64,000 bases of DNA from Casp-actino8 sp965659595 (GCA_965659595.1 CBFHWN010000005.1:1-64000); one strand, 5' to 3'. Positions 16,121-24,377 are shown, counted from the first letter of the stretch. The notes: generated by a model from the sequence alone, not told the origin. Numbers and translations: made by a program.

Positions 16121-17500
16121 TCAGCCCAATTTCAAGGTCTTGATGAGCATGGTGACCTGGTCGTAGGTCTGCGTGCGTTCTTTCATGAGACGCTGAATCT
16201 TCTCGACTGCGTGGATGACGGTCGTGTGATCGCGACCTCCGAACAATCGGGCGATGGCGGGGTACGAGAGATCCGTGAGTTCACGGAATACGTACATGGC
16301 CTCCTGGCGGGCGGCTACGAGGGGGCGTTGTCGGCTCTTCCCACGCAATGCCTCGACGCTGAACCCGAGTAGTCGGGCCATTTCTTCGAGCAGCTCCTGA
16401 TCGGTGCGCTGCTTCGGAGCCTGATCGGTGAGGAGGTCCTCGAGGAGTCGCTCGGCCTGGGCAACGGTGACGTCGACCTGGTTGAGGCTGGCGTAAGCAC
16501 TCACGCGAATGAGCGCACCTTCGAGTTCACGAATGTTCGACGTCACCTTCGAGGCGATGAATTCCAGGACGTCGGCTGGGAATTCGGTGTCTTCTCGCTC
16601 TGCCTTGTTGCGAAGGATGGCCAGACGGGTTTCGAGGTCGGGTGGCTGAACGTCGGTGATGAGCCCCCACCGAAAACGACCGATGAGGCGCTCTTCGAGA
16701 TTGGGGATGGCGTCAGGCACGCGATCGGAGGAGATCACGATCTGCTTGTTGGCTCCGTGCAACGAGTTGAACGTGTGGAAGAACTCTTCCTGTAGACCTT
16801 CTTTGCCTTCCATGAACTGGATGTCGTCGATGAGCAGGACGTCGATATCGCGGTAGCGGCGCTTGAAGTTGGCGATGGAAGCCGTTCGAATCCCGTCGAC
16901 GTACTCGTTGAGGAACGTCTCGGTCGTGATGTATCGCACCTGGTAGTGGCTGTAGTTCTGGATGACGTAATGCCCAATGGCATGCAACAGGTGGGTTTTT
17001 CCGAGACCAGCAGATCCGTAGATGAAGAGCGGGTTGTAACTGCGGGCTGGCGTTTCAGCCACCCGTTGGGCGGCCGCCAAAGCAAAGCTGTTCGACGCGC
17101 CACGAACGAACGTTTCGAAGGTGTACCTCGGATTGAGGCCCGCTCGTTCCGCAGGACTCTCGACCGTCGTTCGGGTGAGGGTGGCGGTACTCGTCGAATG
17201 CGTCGAAGCAGCGACTTCGACGACGTCAGCAGGCTGACTCGACATTTCGGTGGGCGCCACGACTTCCACCTCGAGTTGGCGGGTGCCAGAACCGATCTCG
17301 ACGAATGCATCTGTCACGAGGGGCAAATAACGGGACAGAATCTTGTCGCGCACTGTTCCACTCGGAACGGCGAGTCGCACGGTGAGGTCGTCGGACGGTA
17401 GAGCGCGCACGTCGTTGAATGTCGAGTACCACACCGCATCGGAGACCTGCGCGCGCAACAATTGCGAGACGGCTGTCCACATGTTCTCCTGGTTCTCCAC
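16121..17500 (-). CDS. dnaA: Chromosomal replication initiator DnaA
   Basis: 459 residues from GTG 17500. Domain I starts MWTAVSQLLRAQVSDAVWYSTF. After a variable linker come the AAA+ core with Walker A YGSAGLGKTHLL and Walker B DVLLIDDIQFMEGKE, sensor/Arg finger GRFRWG, and the domain IV DNA-binding signature GGRDHTTVIHAVEKI. The frame is open to an ATG at 17623, but those 41 extra codons contain three DnaA-box-like sequences and no good ribosome site, while AGAGGGGAAC precedes the GTG at 17500. I prefer the shorter form; the longer one cannot be excluded. Confidence 0.95.
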   Translation of the reverse strand: MENQENMWTAVSQLLRAQVSDAVWYSTFNDVRALPSDDLTVRLAVPSGTVRDKILSRYLPLVTDAFVEIGSGTRQLEVEVVAPTEMSSQPADVVEVAASTHSTSTATLTRTTVESPAERAGLNPRYTFETFVRGASNSFALAAAQRVAETPARSYNPLFIYGSAGLGKTHLLHAIGHYVIQNYSHYQVRYITTETFLNEYVDGIRTASIANFKRRYRDIDVLLIDDIQFMEGKEGLQEEFFHTFNSLHGANKQIVISSDRVPDAIPNLEERLIGRFRWGLITDVQPPDLETRLAILRNKAEREDTEFPADVLEFIASKVTSNIRELEGALIRVSAYASLNQVDVTVAQAERLLEDLLTDQAPKQRTDQELLEEMARLLGFSVEALRGKSRQRPLVAARQEAMYVFRELTDLSYPAIARLFGGRDHTTVIHAVEKIQRLMKERTQTYDQVTMLIKTLKLG

Positions 17501-17528
17501 CTGCGGTTCCCCTCTGACGGCACCCATC

Positions 17529-17561
17529 TCGTCCACAGCAGTATCCACAACTTGTGGACGA
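17529..17561. promoter_or_regulatory. DnaA-box cluster in front of dnaA
   Basis: Three 9-mers close to the consensus sit within 33 bp: TCGTCCACA (17529-17537), GTATCCACA (17541-17549) and, on the opposite strand, TCGTCCACA (17553-17561). A further TGTGGATAG lies at 17661-17669 in the dnaA-rpmH gap. Clusters of this kind in front of dnaA usually mediate autorepression by DnaA. They also argue that 17501-17623 is leader rather than coding sequence. Confidence 0.65.
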
Positions 17562-17809
17562 ACGGGCATCGATAACTTCCTATCCCTGACCTGGGAGGAC
17601 TTGACATCAGACACTTCCGTCATGGACTCGCGAAGTCAGGAAAGGGCGACCATAGCAGGCTGTGGATAGTGGTCAAAAAGGGGACGGGGACGAATCGCGA
17701 CCGCAAGGTTGCCCTGGTTGCCCTGACCGCCGTAGCCTGCGACGATGCGTCGACTTCGGTCGACCGTCCGCCATCGCCCGATCGTCTGGGCGGACTCGAG
17801 GAGCCTTTC

Positions 17810-17944
17810 GTGAAGCGTACGTACCAACCGAACAAGAAGCGCCGGTCGATGAAGCACGGCTTTCGCGCTCGCATGTCCACCCGCGCCGGCCGCGCCGTGT
17901 TGAAGTCACGTCGCCTCAAGGGCCGCCACCGCCTGTCGGCTTGA
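17810..17944 (+). CDS. rpmH: 50S ribosomal protein L34
   Basis: 44 residues from GTG 17810, preceded by GAGGAGCC. The sequence KRTYQPNKKRRSMKHGFR..MSTRAGRAVLKSRRLKGRHRLSA is a textbook L34, a very basic protein of the large subunit. It is divergent from dnaA across a 309-bp gap (17501-17809) that holds four DnaA-box-like sites and must contain both promoters. Its stop overlaps the TTG start proposed for rnpA. Confidence 0.98.
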   Translation: MKRTYQPNKKRRSMKHGFRARMSTRAGRAVLKSRRLKGRHRLSA

Positions 17945-18270
17945 TCGATCGCCTACGCCTCGGACACGACTTCCGGCGGCTTCGCCAGGAGGGAACACGT
18001 GTTCGACGCGGCGTGATCTGGTGCTCCATGCTCCCCGACTCGTCGATTCCGTCCCCTCGCATCGCTTTTGCCATCGGCCGATCTGCTGGTTCGGCCGTGA
18101 CCCGAAATCGCATTCGACGTCGTCTTCGTGAGGCCGTTCGACACTCGTCGTTCGTCCCGGGTTTGTATCTGTTCGGGGTGACTCGAGATGCGACTCGAGA
18201 GCCGTCGTATGCCGAGGTGACCGAGGCCGTGGCCCATGTATCGGCCCGAGCCGGCGAGGTTGCGGCGTGA
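17941..18270 (+). CDS. rnpA: Ribonuclease P protein component
   Basis: 109 residues from TTG 17941, overlapping the rpmH stop (TTGA). The conserved start IDRLRLGHDFRRLRQEGTRVRRG, the core RIAFAIGRSAGSAVTRNRIRRRLREAVR with the RNR motif, and the length all fit RnpA, the protein cofactor that binds the 5' leader of pre-tRNA. The frame stays open upstream across rpmH for another 280 bp, but no homologous residues occur there. The 3' end overlaps yidD. Confidence 0.94.
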   Translation: MIDRLRLGHDFRRLRQEGTRVRRGVIWCSMLPDSSIPSPRIAFAIGRSAGSAVTRNRIRRRLREAVRHSSFVPGLYLFGVTRDATREPSYAEVTEAVAHVSARAGEVAA

Positions 18271-18536
18271 AAAAGGTCCTGATTCGCATGGTGGAGGGCT
18301 ACCAGCGGGCCCGTGTGGGCCGCCCCTCTCCTTGTCGGTTCTTCCCCTCGTGCTCCGAATACGCACATGAGGCGCTCACCGTGCACGGCGCAGGTCGGGG
18401 AACCTGGCTGACGGCGCGTCGCCTCCTGCGGTGTCGTCCTTTTGGCCCCTCAGGCTTCGACCCCGTTCCCGAACGCGCACCGCGCGCACACGATCACTCG
18501 TCGTGTTCCACTCCCCCTGTTGGAAGGGTTTCCTGA
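18267..18536 (+). CDS. yidD: Membrane protein insertion efficiency factor YidD
   Basis: 89 residues, GTG overlapping the rnpA stop (GTGA). The signature GRPSPCRFFPSCSEYAHEALTVHGAGRGTWLTARRLLRCRPFGPSGFDPVP contains the conserved three-Cys CRFxPSCSEY core and the C-terminal LLRCRPFGxxGxDPVP. It helps YidC-dependent insertion. Its end abuts yidC. Confidence 0.95.
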   Translation: MKKVLIRMVEGYQRARVGRPSPCRFFPSCSEYAHEALTVHGAGRGTWLTARRLLRCRPFGPSGFDPVPERAPRAHDHSSCSTPPVGRVS

Positions 18537-18537
18537 C

Positions 18538-19542
18538 ATGTTTCAAGCAGCTGCCTGGCTGATCAGCCAGTTCTACAGCCTGACCTCGAACTACATCCTG
18601 GCCATCTCGATCGTGGCTTTCGTGATCATGATGCTCATCTTCCCGCTCACCTTGAAGAGCACTAAAGGGATGCTTGAGATGCAGCGCGTCCAGCCGGAAA
18701 TGCGTCGTATCCAGCAGCAATACCGCAACGACCGGCAGAAGATGAATGAAGAGATGATGAAGCTCTACCAGGAGCACAAGGTCAATCCCCTGGCCTCATG
18801 CTTGCCGCTCCTGGCCCAGATGCCGATCTTCATCATCATGTTTCGGGTATTGCACGGACTGACGTCCCGCGGCGCTGACGGCACATTCGATCCCGATTAC
18901 ATTTCGAAATCGAGCGAGCTCTACAGCAGCCTCGACGACAAGACCGAAATGCTCACGTGGGGACTCGACTTGTCTCTACGTCCGATCGAGGTCCTGCAGG
19001 ACGATCCGGCGAAGGGGATCATCTACGCCCTGTTGGTCGTGGCGCTCATGGGCTTGTATTACGCCCAGCAGCGCATGATCGCGTCACGCACGGTGTCGCC
19101 CACCATGTCGGCCACTCAGGCCAAGATCATGCAGTACCTGCCGGTGGTGTTCGGCGTGTTCCAGATCTTCTTCCCGGTCGGATTGGTGATCTACTACTTC
19201 TCGCAGACCATCGTGCGGATTGCGCAGCAGGCTTACATCACCCGTCGTTTCTACAAGGGTGACGAGTCGCTCGGTCGACAAGCCCAAGCCGCCAGCGCCA
19301 AGGCTCGCGACATGGCCAAAAAGGACGGCGGAGGTGGCGGTTTGTTCGGCCAACTGAAGCAAGAGGCGGCCAAAGCCAAGCAAGAGCAGGCCACCAGTCG
19401 TCCGACCAGCAAGCGTGTGACGCCGCCTAAGGGCGGAGCGTCAGCCAAGGGTGGATCGTCGGGGACCAAGGGTCGCCCGACCCCGTCGAACCGCCCCAAG
19501 CCCGGTGGAAAGCCGCGGCATCCCAAACCCCCGCGTCCTTGA
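18538..19542 (+). CDS. yidC: Membrane protein insertase YidC/Oxa1
   Basis: 334 residues from ATG 18538, directly behind yidD. An upstream in-frame ATG at 18442 lies inside yidD and is not used. Five membrane helices are visible, starting WLISQFYSLTSNYILAISIVAFVIMMLIFPLTLK. The hydrophilic groove Arg is in LTLKSTKGMLEMQRVQPEMR, and the segment LASCLPLLAQMPIFIIMFRVL is typical. The C-terminal 90 residues are Lys/Gly/Pro-rich (PKPGGKPRHPKPPRP), as in many Gram-positive YidC proteins that contact ribosomes. Confidence 0.96.
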   Translation: MFQAAAWLISQFYSLTSNYILAISIVAFVIMMLIFPLTLKSTKGMLEMQRVQPEMRRIQQQYRNDRQKMNEEMMKLYQEHKVNPLASCLPLLAQMPIFIIMFRVLHGLTSRGADGTFDPDYISKSSELYSSLDDKTEMLTWGLDLSLRPIEVLQDDPAKGIIYALLVVALMGLYYAQQRMIASRTVSPTMSATQAKIMQYLPVVFGVFQIFFPVGLVIYYFSQTIVRIAQQAYITRRFYKGDESLGRQAQAASAKARDMAKKDGGGGGLFGQLKQEAAKAKQEQATSRPTSKRVTPPKGGASAKGGSSGTKGRPTPSNRPKPGGKPRHPKPPRP

Positions 19543-19623
19543 CGCACGACGTCCTGAGCCCATCGACGAGGTCGATGCCGGGGCGACATCATCCCTGACC
19601 CTGACATAGAAAGAGGTTGTCCC

Positions 19624-20448
19624 ATGCAATGGGTGGAAACCACTGGACGCACCATTGAGGAGGCCAAGAACACGGCCCTCGACCAGCTCGGCGTCGCTGA
19701 TACAGACGCCGAATTCGAAATCTTGGAAGAACCGAAAGCCGGACTCTTCGGACGGACCCGAGGTGAAGCCCGAGTACGAGCGCGTGTTCGCCCCCGCTCA
19801 CCACGACCTAAGGTTGAGCGCAGGGACCGTCGCCGTGGTGATCGGCAGCACTCGGACGGCGGATCTCGACCTGAGGGCGGATCGCGTGAGCGTCGGCCCC
19901 GGAACACCCAGAAGCCAGCGGCCGATAAGGGGAAAGACATGAGCGACGACAGTTCTCGAGAGGCTCGTCCGGCCGCTGATCCGGCCACGGTTGCAGCCGA
20001 GGCGGAGAAGTTCCTGCAGGGATTGACGACCGCTTTTGGTGTGTCGGGTCAAACGTCCACCGTCATCGACGGTGGCGAGATCGATGTGTCCCTCGACGGC
20101 AACGACCTGGGTTTCCTGGTCGGACCTCGGGGATCGACCCTGCAGGCCGTCCAAGACATCACACGGGTGGTCAGCCAGCGCCGCATGGGGGATCACGACA
20201 CTCGCCTTCGGGTCGACGTCGGCGGCTATCGGGCCAAGCGCAAAGAAGCCTTGAGTCGCTTCGTCAATCAGGTGGCCGATGAGGTCGTGGCTTCCGGAAC
20301 GGCACGGGCCCTCGAACCCATGCCGTCCCCGGATCGCAAGGTGATCCACGACGCGTTGACCGGTCGGATCGATATCGCCACCCACTCCGAAGGTGAAGAT
20401 CCGTACCGACGTGTGATCATTGCGCCGGCCGAAGGCCCGTCGGCCTGA
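19624..20448 (+). CDS. RNA-binding protein Jag/KhpB
   Basis: 274 residues, ATG with AAAGAGG upstream. The N-terminal Jag-N domain is WVETTGRTIEEAKNTALDQLGV..AEFEILEEPKAGLFGRTRGEARVRARV. A disordered Arg/Gly/Ser-rich linker spans about 58-110. The KH-II domain has GFLVGPRGSTLQAVQDITR (about 163-182) and the R3H domain has DRKVIHDAL (about 238). It probably binds RNA as a dimer with KhpA and influences cell elongation, as known in Firmicutes. It is the standard neighbour of yidC. Confidence 0.93.
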   Translation: MQWVETTGRTIEEAKNTALDQLGVADTDAEFEILEEPKAGLFGRTRGEARVRARVRPRSPRPKVERRDRRRGDRQHSDGGSRPEGGSRERRPRNTQKPAADKGKDMSDDSSREARPAADPATVAAEAEKFLQGLTTAFGVSGQTSTVIDGGEIDVSLDGNDLGFLVGPRGSTLQAVQDITRVVSQRRMGDHDTRLRVDVGGYRAKRKEALSRFVNQVADEVVASGTARALEPMPSPDRKVIHDALTGRIDIATHSEGEDPYRRVIIAPAEGPSA

Positions 20449-20462
20449 GTCACCAACGACCG

Positions 20463-21020
20463 ATGTCTGAGCCATCGGACGAACAACTGACCGTTTTGCT
20501 GGATGCGCTGGGCGATGCCCAGCGCATCGGCATGTTGGGGCCGGGCGCGCTCGACACAGCGATTCGTCGTGCGTGGGCCTTTGTCGATCGGTGTCCGCCG
20601 GAGGCCCGAACCTTCGTCGACCTGGGAACCGGCGGTGGACTGCCGGGGCTGGTGGTGGCAGTAGGGCGTCCTGATCTGTCTGGCTTACTGGTCGACCGAC
20701 GGGCCAAACGGATCGATCTCGTGACACGCCTCATCGGACGGCTCGGATTAACCGAACGGATTCGAGCTTGGGCCGGTGATGTGGCCGATTTGCCGTCCGT
20801 GATGGCAGGTCCGTGGGATGTGGCCACATGTCGAGGCTTCGGAACTCCGAGCTACACCGCAACTTTGGCCCACCCCATCGTCCGCCCTGGTGGGGTACTT
20901 CTGGTGAGTGAACCCCCGGATTCATCCGGGCAGCGCTGGAACGCGGCAGAGGTGGCGACGGCCGGGTTCGAGTTGGTGGATGTGGTGGACGGGGTCGCTC
21001 GTCTCCGGCGCTCAAACTGA
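20463..21020 (+). CDS. rsmG: 16S rRNA (guanine-N7) methyltransferase RsmG
   Basis: 185 residues, somewhat short for RsmG. The SAM-binding motif is FVDLGTGGGLPGLVVAV (about residues 47-63). Further conserved pieces are LVDRRAKRIDLVTRLI, the acidic AGDV loop, the CRGFGTPSYTATLAHPIVRPGG segment and the C-terminal VARLRR. It methylates G527 (E. coli numbering) of 16S rRNA. It lies between jag and the parS/parAB region, as in most actinobacteria. Confidence 0.93.
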   Translation: MSEPSDEQLTVLLDALGDAQRIGMLGPGALDTAIRRAWAFVDRCPPEARTFVDLGTGGGLPGLVVAVGRPDLSGLLVDRRAKRIDLVTRLIGRLGLTERIRAWAGDVADLPSVMAGPWDVATCRGFGTPSYTATLAHPIVRPGGVLLVSEPPDSSGQRWNAAEVATAGFELVDVVDGVARLRRSN

Positions 21021-21034
21021 CAGACGTCCTGTGG

Positions 21035-21050
21035 TGTTCCACGTGGAACA
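21035..21050. promoter_or_regulatory. parS: parS site, perfect 16-bp palindrome
   Basis: TGTTCCACGTGGAACA is a perfect inverted repeat and a close match to the bacterial parS consensus TGTTTCACGTGAAACA. It sits between rsmG and parA, where ParB would nucleate. Confidence 0.93.
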
Positions 21051-21072
21051 CCGACCCCCTCCCCAACCCCCG

Positions 21073-21088
21073 TGATCCACGTGGAACG
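21073..21088. promoter_or_regulatory. parS: parS-like site, degenerate
   Basis: TGATCCACGTGGAACG keeps the central CCACGTGGAAC and departs from the palindrome at both outer ends. It lies 38 bp from the perfect site, start to start. Confidence 0.75.
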
Positions 21089-21110
21089 TGGCCCTCCTGT
21101 CGCTCCGTGA

Positions 21111-21126
21111 TGTTCCACGTGGACCA
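21111..21126. promoter_or_regulatory. parS: parS-like site, near-perfect
   Basis: TGTTCCACGTGGACCA differs from the perfect site at 21035 by one base. Its spacing from the second site is also 38 bp, so the three sites are evenly spaced. Confidence 0.88.
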
Positions 21127-21239
21127 TTTCCGTGAAGAAGCATCCGGAATCCAGGGACGACCACCCCACCCCTCCGGTACGATTCGGCCACGGTCCGCCG
21201 CCGGCGGATCGCCAGCAACTTTGAGGTAGCCCTGGTTCC

Positions 21240-22058
21240 ATGAGCGACAGTTCGACACCCGACCTTCACAATCGACCTCTCCCCCGGATCATCGCCGTCG
21301 CCAACCAGAAGGGTGGAGTCGGCAAGACCACGACCTCGGTCAACCTGGGCGCCTGCCTGGCAGAACTGGGATATCGCACCCTCATCGTCGACCTCGATCC
21401 CCAAGGAAATGCGTCCTCAGGAGTGGGTGTCGACACCCGGGGCGTCGACACCTCCATGTACGACGTGATTCTCCACGACGCTTCCATGGAGGACTGCATC
21501 GAGCCGGCAGCGGTTCGCAATCTGTTCGTTGCCCCAGCCAATCTCGATCTGGCTGGTGCGGAGATCGAGTTGGTTCCAGCCATGGCTCGTGAGACCCGGC
21601 TGAAAAAGGCCATTGACTCGGTCCTCGATGATTTCGACTTCGTCATCATCGACTGCCCTCCTTCATTAGGCCTTTTGACCGTCAACGCCCTGGTGGCCGC
21701 TCGCGAGGTGCTGGTCCCGATCCAGTGCGAGTACTACGCCCTGGAGGGCCTTGGTCAGCTTCTGCGCAACGTCGACCTGGTGAAACGGAATCTGAACACC
21801 GAACTCGAGGTCAGCACCATCGTCTGTGTGATGTTCGATGCCCGCGCCAAGTTGTCGAATGAAGTGGTGACCGAGGTCCGTGAGCATTTTGGTGACAAGG
21901 TCTGCCAGACGGTCATTCCTCGTAATGTCCGATTGTCGGAGGCCCCGTCCCACCATCAACCCATCAACGTGTACGACTCGTCCTCGAAGGGCGCCGTTGC
22001 GTACCGACTCGTCGCAAAGGAGGTCGCCGGTGGCACCCCGCCGCGGAGGACTCGGTAG
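21240..22058 (+). CDS. parA: Chromosome partitioning ATPase ParA (Soj)
   Basis: 272 residues. It carries the deviant Walker A motif VANQKGGVGKTTTSVNLGACLA, the A' box LIVDLDPQGNASSGVG and Walker B FVIIDCPPSLGLLTVNAL, as in chromosomal ParA. With ParB and the parS sites just upstream it moves the origin region towards the pole. The ATG at 21240 may be reached from GAGGTAGCCC upstream. Its last 29 bp are shared with parB. Confidence 0.97.
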   Translation: MSDSSTPDLHNRPLPRIIAVANQKGGVGKTTTSVNLGACLAELGYRTLIVDLDPQGNASSGVGVDTRGVDTSMYDVILHDASMEDCIEPAAVRNLFVAPANLDLAGAEIELVPAMARETRLKKAIDSVLDDFDFVIIDCPPSLGLLTVNALVAAREVLVPIQCEYYALEGLGQLLRNVDLVKRNLNTELEVSTIVCVMFDARAKLSNEVVTEVREHFGDKVCQTVIPRNVRLSEAPSHHQPINVYDSSSKGAVAYRLVAKEVAGGTPPRRTR

Positions 22059-22953
22059 AGGTCTCGATTCCCTGATTCCCGGGGGAGGTTCGACTCCCCC
22101 GTCCACGCCCGGGTCTGGTTTGGTCGAGATCCCGGTCCGGGATCTGGTTCCCAACCCTCATCAACCTCGCGTCCATTTCGACGAAGAGTTGCTGAGTGAT
22201 CTCTCAGCGTCCATCAAAGAAATCGGCGTTTTGCAGCCTCTGCTGGTCCGCAAAATGGCTGATGGCACGTACCAGCTCATTGCTGGCGAGCGTCGCTGGC
22301 GGGCGGCCCAGCGAGCGGGACTGGCCACCGTTCCGGCCGTTGTCAAAGAGACCGATGACATGTCGTCGGTCGAGCAGGCACTGGTCGAGAACTTGCATCG
22401 CCAGGACCTCTCACCGCTTGAGGAGGCGTCGGCCTATCAGCAGTTGCTCGACGATTTCCACCTCACCCATGATGACGTGGCGAAACGGGTCGGGAAAAGC
22501 CGAAGTGCGGTCACCAACACCCTGCGTCTGTTGAACCTTCCTCCGGCGGTTCAAGCGTTGTTGGCTGACGGTCGCTTGAGTGCCGGTCATGCGAAAGCGC
22601 TGCTCGGCACACCGGATCGGGCGTTTCAGGAACAACTGGCTCGTCGGGCGGCGACGGAGCATTGGTCGGTGCGGGCCGTCGAAGAAGCGATCCGTGATCG
22701 TGGTGGAGATTCGTCCGGCACCACGACGAGTGGATCAGGGTCGGCCTCGATTGGTTCGCATAGCTCGTCCGGTTCACGACAGCTTCCGGCTGCGGGTCTC
22801 TTGCAACTCGAGGAACTCCTCGGGGAGTATCTGGCCACGCGGGTAGCAGTGAAGATGGCCAATAAGAAGGGTCAAGTCACCATCGACTTTGCCGACCTCG
22901 ACGACCTTGAGAGGATCTATCACCTCATGGTTGATGGTCCGCCAGGGGAGTGA
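22030..22953 (+). CDS. parB: Chromosome partitioning protein ParB (Spo0J)
   Basis: 307 residues from GTG 22030, which has a perfect AAAGGAGGT eight nucleotides upstream and lies inside the end of parA. Domains in order: N-terminal RRGGLGRGLDSLIPGG; the CTPase/ParB-N region with VRDLVPNPHQPR and the C-box GERRWRAAQRAGLATVPAVV; the helix-turn-helix THDDVAKRVGKSRSAVTNTLRLLNLP; and a C-terminal dimer domain ending MANKKGQVTIDFADLDDLERI. It loads on the three parS sites at 21035-21126. Confidence 0.96.
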   Translation: MAPRRGGLGRGLDSLIPGGGSTPPSTPGSGLVEIPVRDLVPNPHQPRVHFDEELLSDLSASIKEIGVLQPLLVRKMADGTYQLIAGERRWRAAQRAGLATVPAVVKETDDMSSVEQALVENLHRQDLSPLEEASAYQQLLDDFHLTHDDVAKRVGKSRSAVTNTLRLLNLPPAVQALLADGRLSAGHAKALLGTPDRAFQEQLARRAATEHWSVRAVEEAIRDRGGDSSGTTTSGSGSASIGSHSSSGSRQLPAAGLLQLEELLGEYLATRVAVKMANKKGQVTIDFADLDDLERIYHLMVDGPPGE

Positions 22954-23003
22954 CCTCGCTAACCGTGTGAACCTCTGGTCACGCGTGAGGGTTTCGCACA
23001 GCC

Positions 23004-23012
23004 TGTGGATAA
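23004..23012 (-). promoter_or_regulatory. Isolated E. coli-type DnaA box (TTATCCACA)
   Basis: TGTGGATAA on the plus strand is an exact TTATCCACA on the minus strand, in the parB-cwlM gap and about 7 kb from oriC. It may titrate DnaA or be fortuitous. Confidence 0.4.
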
Positions 23013-23028
23013 ACATGTGCATGACATT

Positions 23029-23055
23029 CAGATTTTAGTTGTAAATCAACATCTG
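23029..23055. terminator. AT-rich hairpin between parB and cwlM
   Basis: CAGAT (23029-23033) pairs with ATCTG (23051-23055) and GTTG (23038-23041) with CAAC (23047-23050). The structure lies in the 144-bp gap between two convergent genes and is much richer in A/T than its surroundings, so it is a plausible bidirectional terminator. Confidence 0.4.
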
Positions 23056-23097
23056 ACCTGGTCAGAAGGAATTCTCAGGACCACAAAGACGTCAGTG

Positions 23098-24048
23098 TCA
23101 GCGTGACCAGGCGACAACAGCGAGATACACAGCCTCCGCAATACGGGTCGAGCGTTCGGCCACCTCGTCGGATGACCCGATCGTCACCAGCACGGCTGGC
23201 ATCTTGGTTTCGCGCAGGATCGGAAGCCGAAGTCCGACCACATCGACGCCGGGAACCACATCGCGTAGATGACGTTCCATCAGTCGGGCGAGTGATCGCC
23301 CACCGGCCGACTCGAAGGCCGGCACCGAGTAGTACGCGACCCGATGACGAGGTTCGTCTGAAACCTCAAGTCCGACGAACACCTCAGCACCGAACAAATT
23401 GGCGTGGGCAGCTTGGGCGGCTGGTGTGGGCTCCTCGGTCGGTACCACCTCGGCACCATGGGCATCGAGAGCGGTGATCAGCGGCTCGACCAGGTCGTCG
23501 ACGTCACCGAAGCGGCCGATGGCGACCTTCATGGAGGCGAGCGGTTGTCCCTGGGTCAGTGCCTCGAGGTCACGAATGGCGGCGATTCCTGGGCCGTCAC
23601 CTGTCTGACGGGACAGGATCCGGAGTACGTCGACGAGGGGAACGCCGCATACCCCGTCGATGTCGAGCCCAGCATTGCGTTGAAAGTCGCGAATAGCTCG
23701 GTCGGCTAAAGGACCGAAGATTCCGTCGATGCGGCCACAGTCGAAACCGAGTCGAGAGAGCACACGCTGTAATTCGGCGACGTCGTCACCGCGGAGGTTC
23801 GGAGTACGTAGTGAGAGCACTCGATCACCAAGGCTCCACGAGGCTTCGACCAGGGTGTGCCAGGTGTCCTCGTCACATACGCCGGTCGCCGGGAGTCCTC
23901 GATCAGTCTGAAACGACGACACGGCCTCGGTCGTCGCACTGCAGTAGGTGGCCTTGACCACACCACGGTCCGGGAGAAAGCCGGCTGCACCCAGCCGGCG
24001 CTGGAGTTGCCGAACCTCCTCGCCCGTGTCGCCGGGCGAGAGGGCCAT
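23098..24048 (-). CDS. cwlM: CwlM-like protein: two peptidoglycan-binding domains plus a non-catalytic amidase-like domain
   Basis: 316 residues, ATG overlapping the trxA stop. Two PG_binding_1 repeats occupy about 5-70 (GDTGEEVRQLQRRLGAAGFL...TTEAVSSFQTDRGL) and 80-145 (GDDVAELQRVLSRLGFDCGRIDGIFG...IRDFQRNAGL). The C-terminal part (about 175-316) lies where CwlM carries an Amidase_3 domain, but none of the zinc ligands of that family (DAGHGG, Glu, His of the IHAD motif) is present; the corresponding strand reads VFVGLEVSDEP. CwlM of mycobacteria acts as a phospho-regulator of MurA rather than an amidase, and the position beside trxA-trxB is the same as Rv3915. Role inferred by synteny and domain order. 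Confidence 0.8.
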   Translation of the reverse strand: MALSPGDTGEEVRQLQRRLGAAGFLPDRGVVKATYCSATTEAVSSFQTDRGLPATGVCDEDTWHTLVEASWSLGDRVLSLRTPNLRGDDVAELQRVLSRLGFDCGRIDGIFGPLADRAIRDFQRNAGLDIDGVCGVPLVDVLRILSRQTGDGPGIAAIRDLEALTQGQPLASMKVAIGRFGDVDDLVEPLITALDAHGAEVVPTEEPTPAAQAAHANLFGAEVFVGLEVSDEPRHRVAYYSVPAFESAGGRSLARLMERHLRDVVPGVDVVGLRLPILRETKMPAVLVTIGSSDEVAERSTRIAEAVYLAVVAWSR

Positions 24049-24377
24049 CAGCCGAGGAATTCCTCCAACTCCGAGAGGAGCTGTCCCTTGCCCTTGGCGC
24101 CGACCATCCGCTTCTTCAATTCGCCGTCCTTGAAGACGAGAAGAGTGGGGATGCTCATGACGTTGTAGCGCATGGCGATATCACCGTGGTCGTCGACGTT
24201 GAGCTTGGCAATGGTCACCTGACCGGCCTTTTCGGAAGCGATTTCACCGAGGATCGGGGCGATCATTTTGCACGGTCCGCACCATTCGGCCCAGAAATCG
24301 ACAACCACCGGGGTCGAGGCCGAGTTCACGGTTTCGTCGAAAGTACTGCTGGTGAGGGTCACGATGCCGTCGGCCAT
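24048..24377 (-). CDS. trxA: Thioredoxin
   Basis: 109 residues. The active site FWAEWCGPCKMIAPIL and the cis-Pro segment MSIPTLLVFKDGEL are canonical. A -10-like TAGCCT on the minus strand (24409-24414) lies 31 nt upstream and an AAAGGA ribosome site precedes the ATG. It is reduced by the TrxB encoded just upstream. Its stop overlaps the cwlM start, the arrangement seen in mycobacteria. Confidence 0.97.
   Translation of the reverse strand: MADGIVTLTSSTFDETVNSASTPVVVDFWAEWCGPCKMIAPILGEIASEKAGQVTIAKLNVDDHGDIAMRYNVMSIPTLLVFKDGELKKRMVGAKGKGQLLSELEEFLG

Noticed and set aside
17662..17940. RnpA extended upstream through the whole of rpmH, as in Thermus
   Set aside because: The frame is open but no conserved residues appear and TTG 17941 gives the usual RnpA length.
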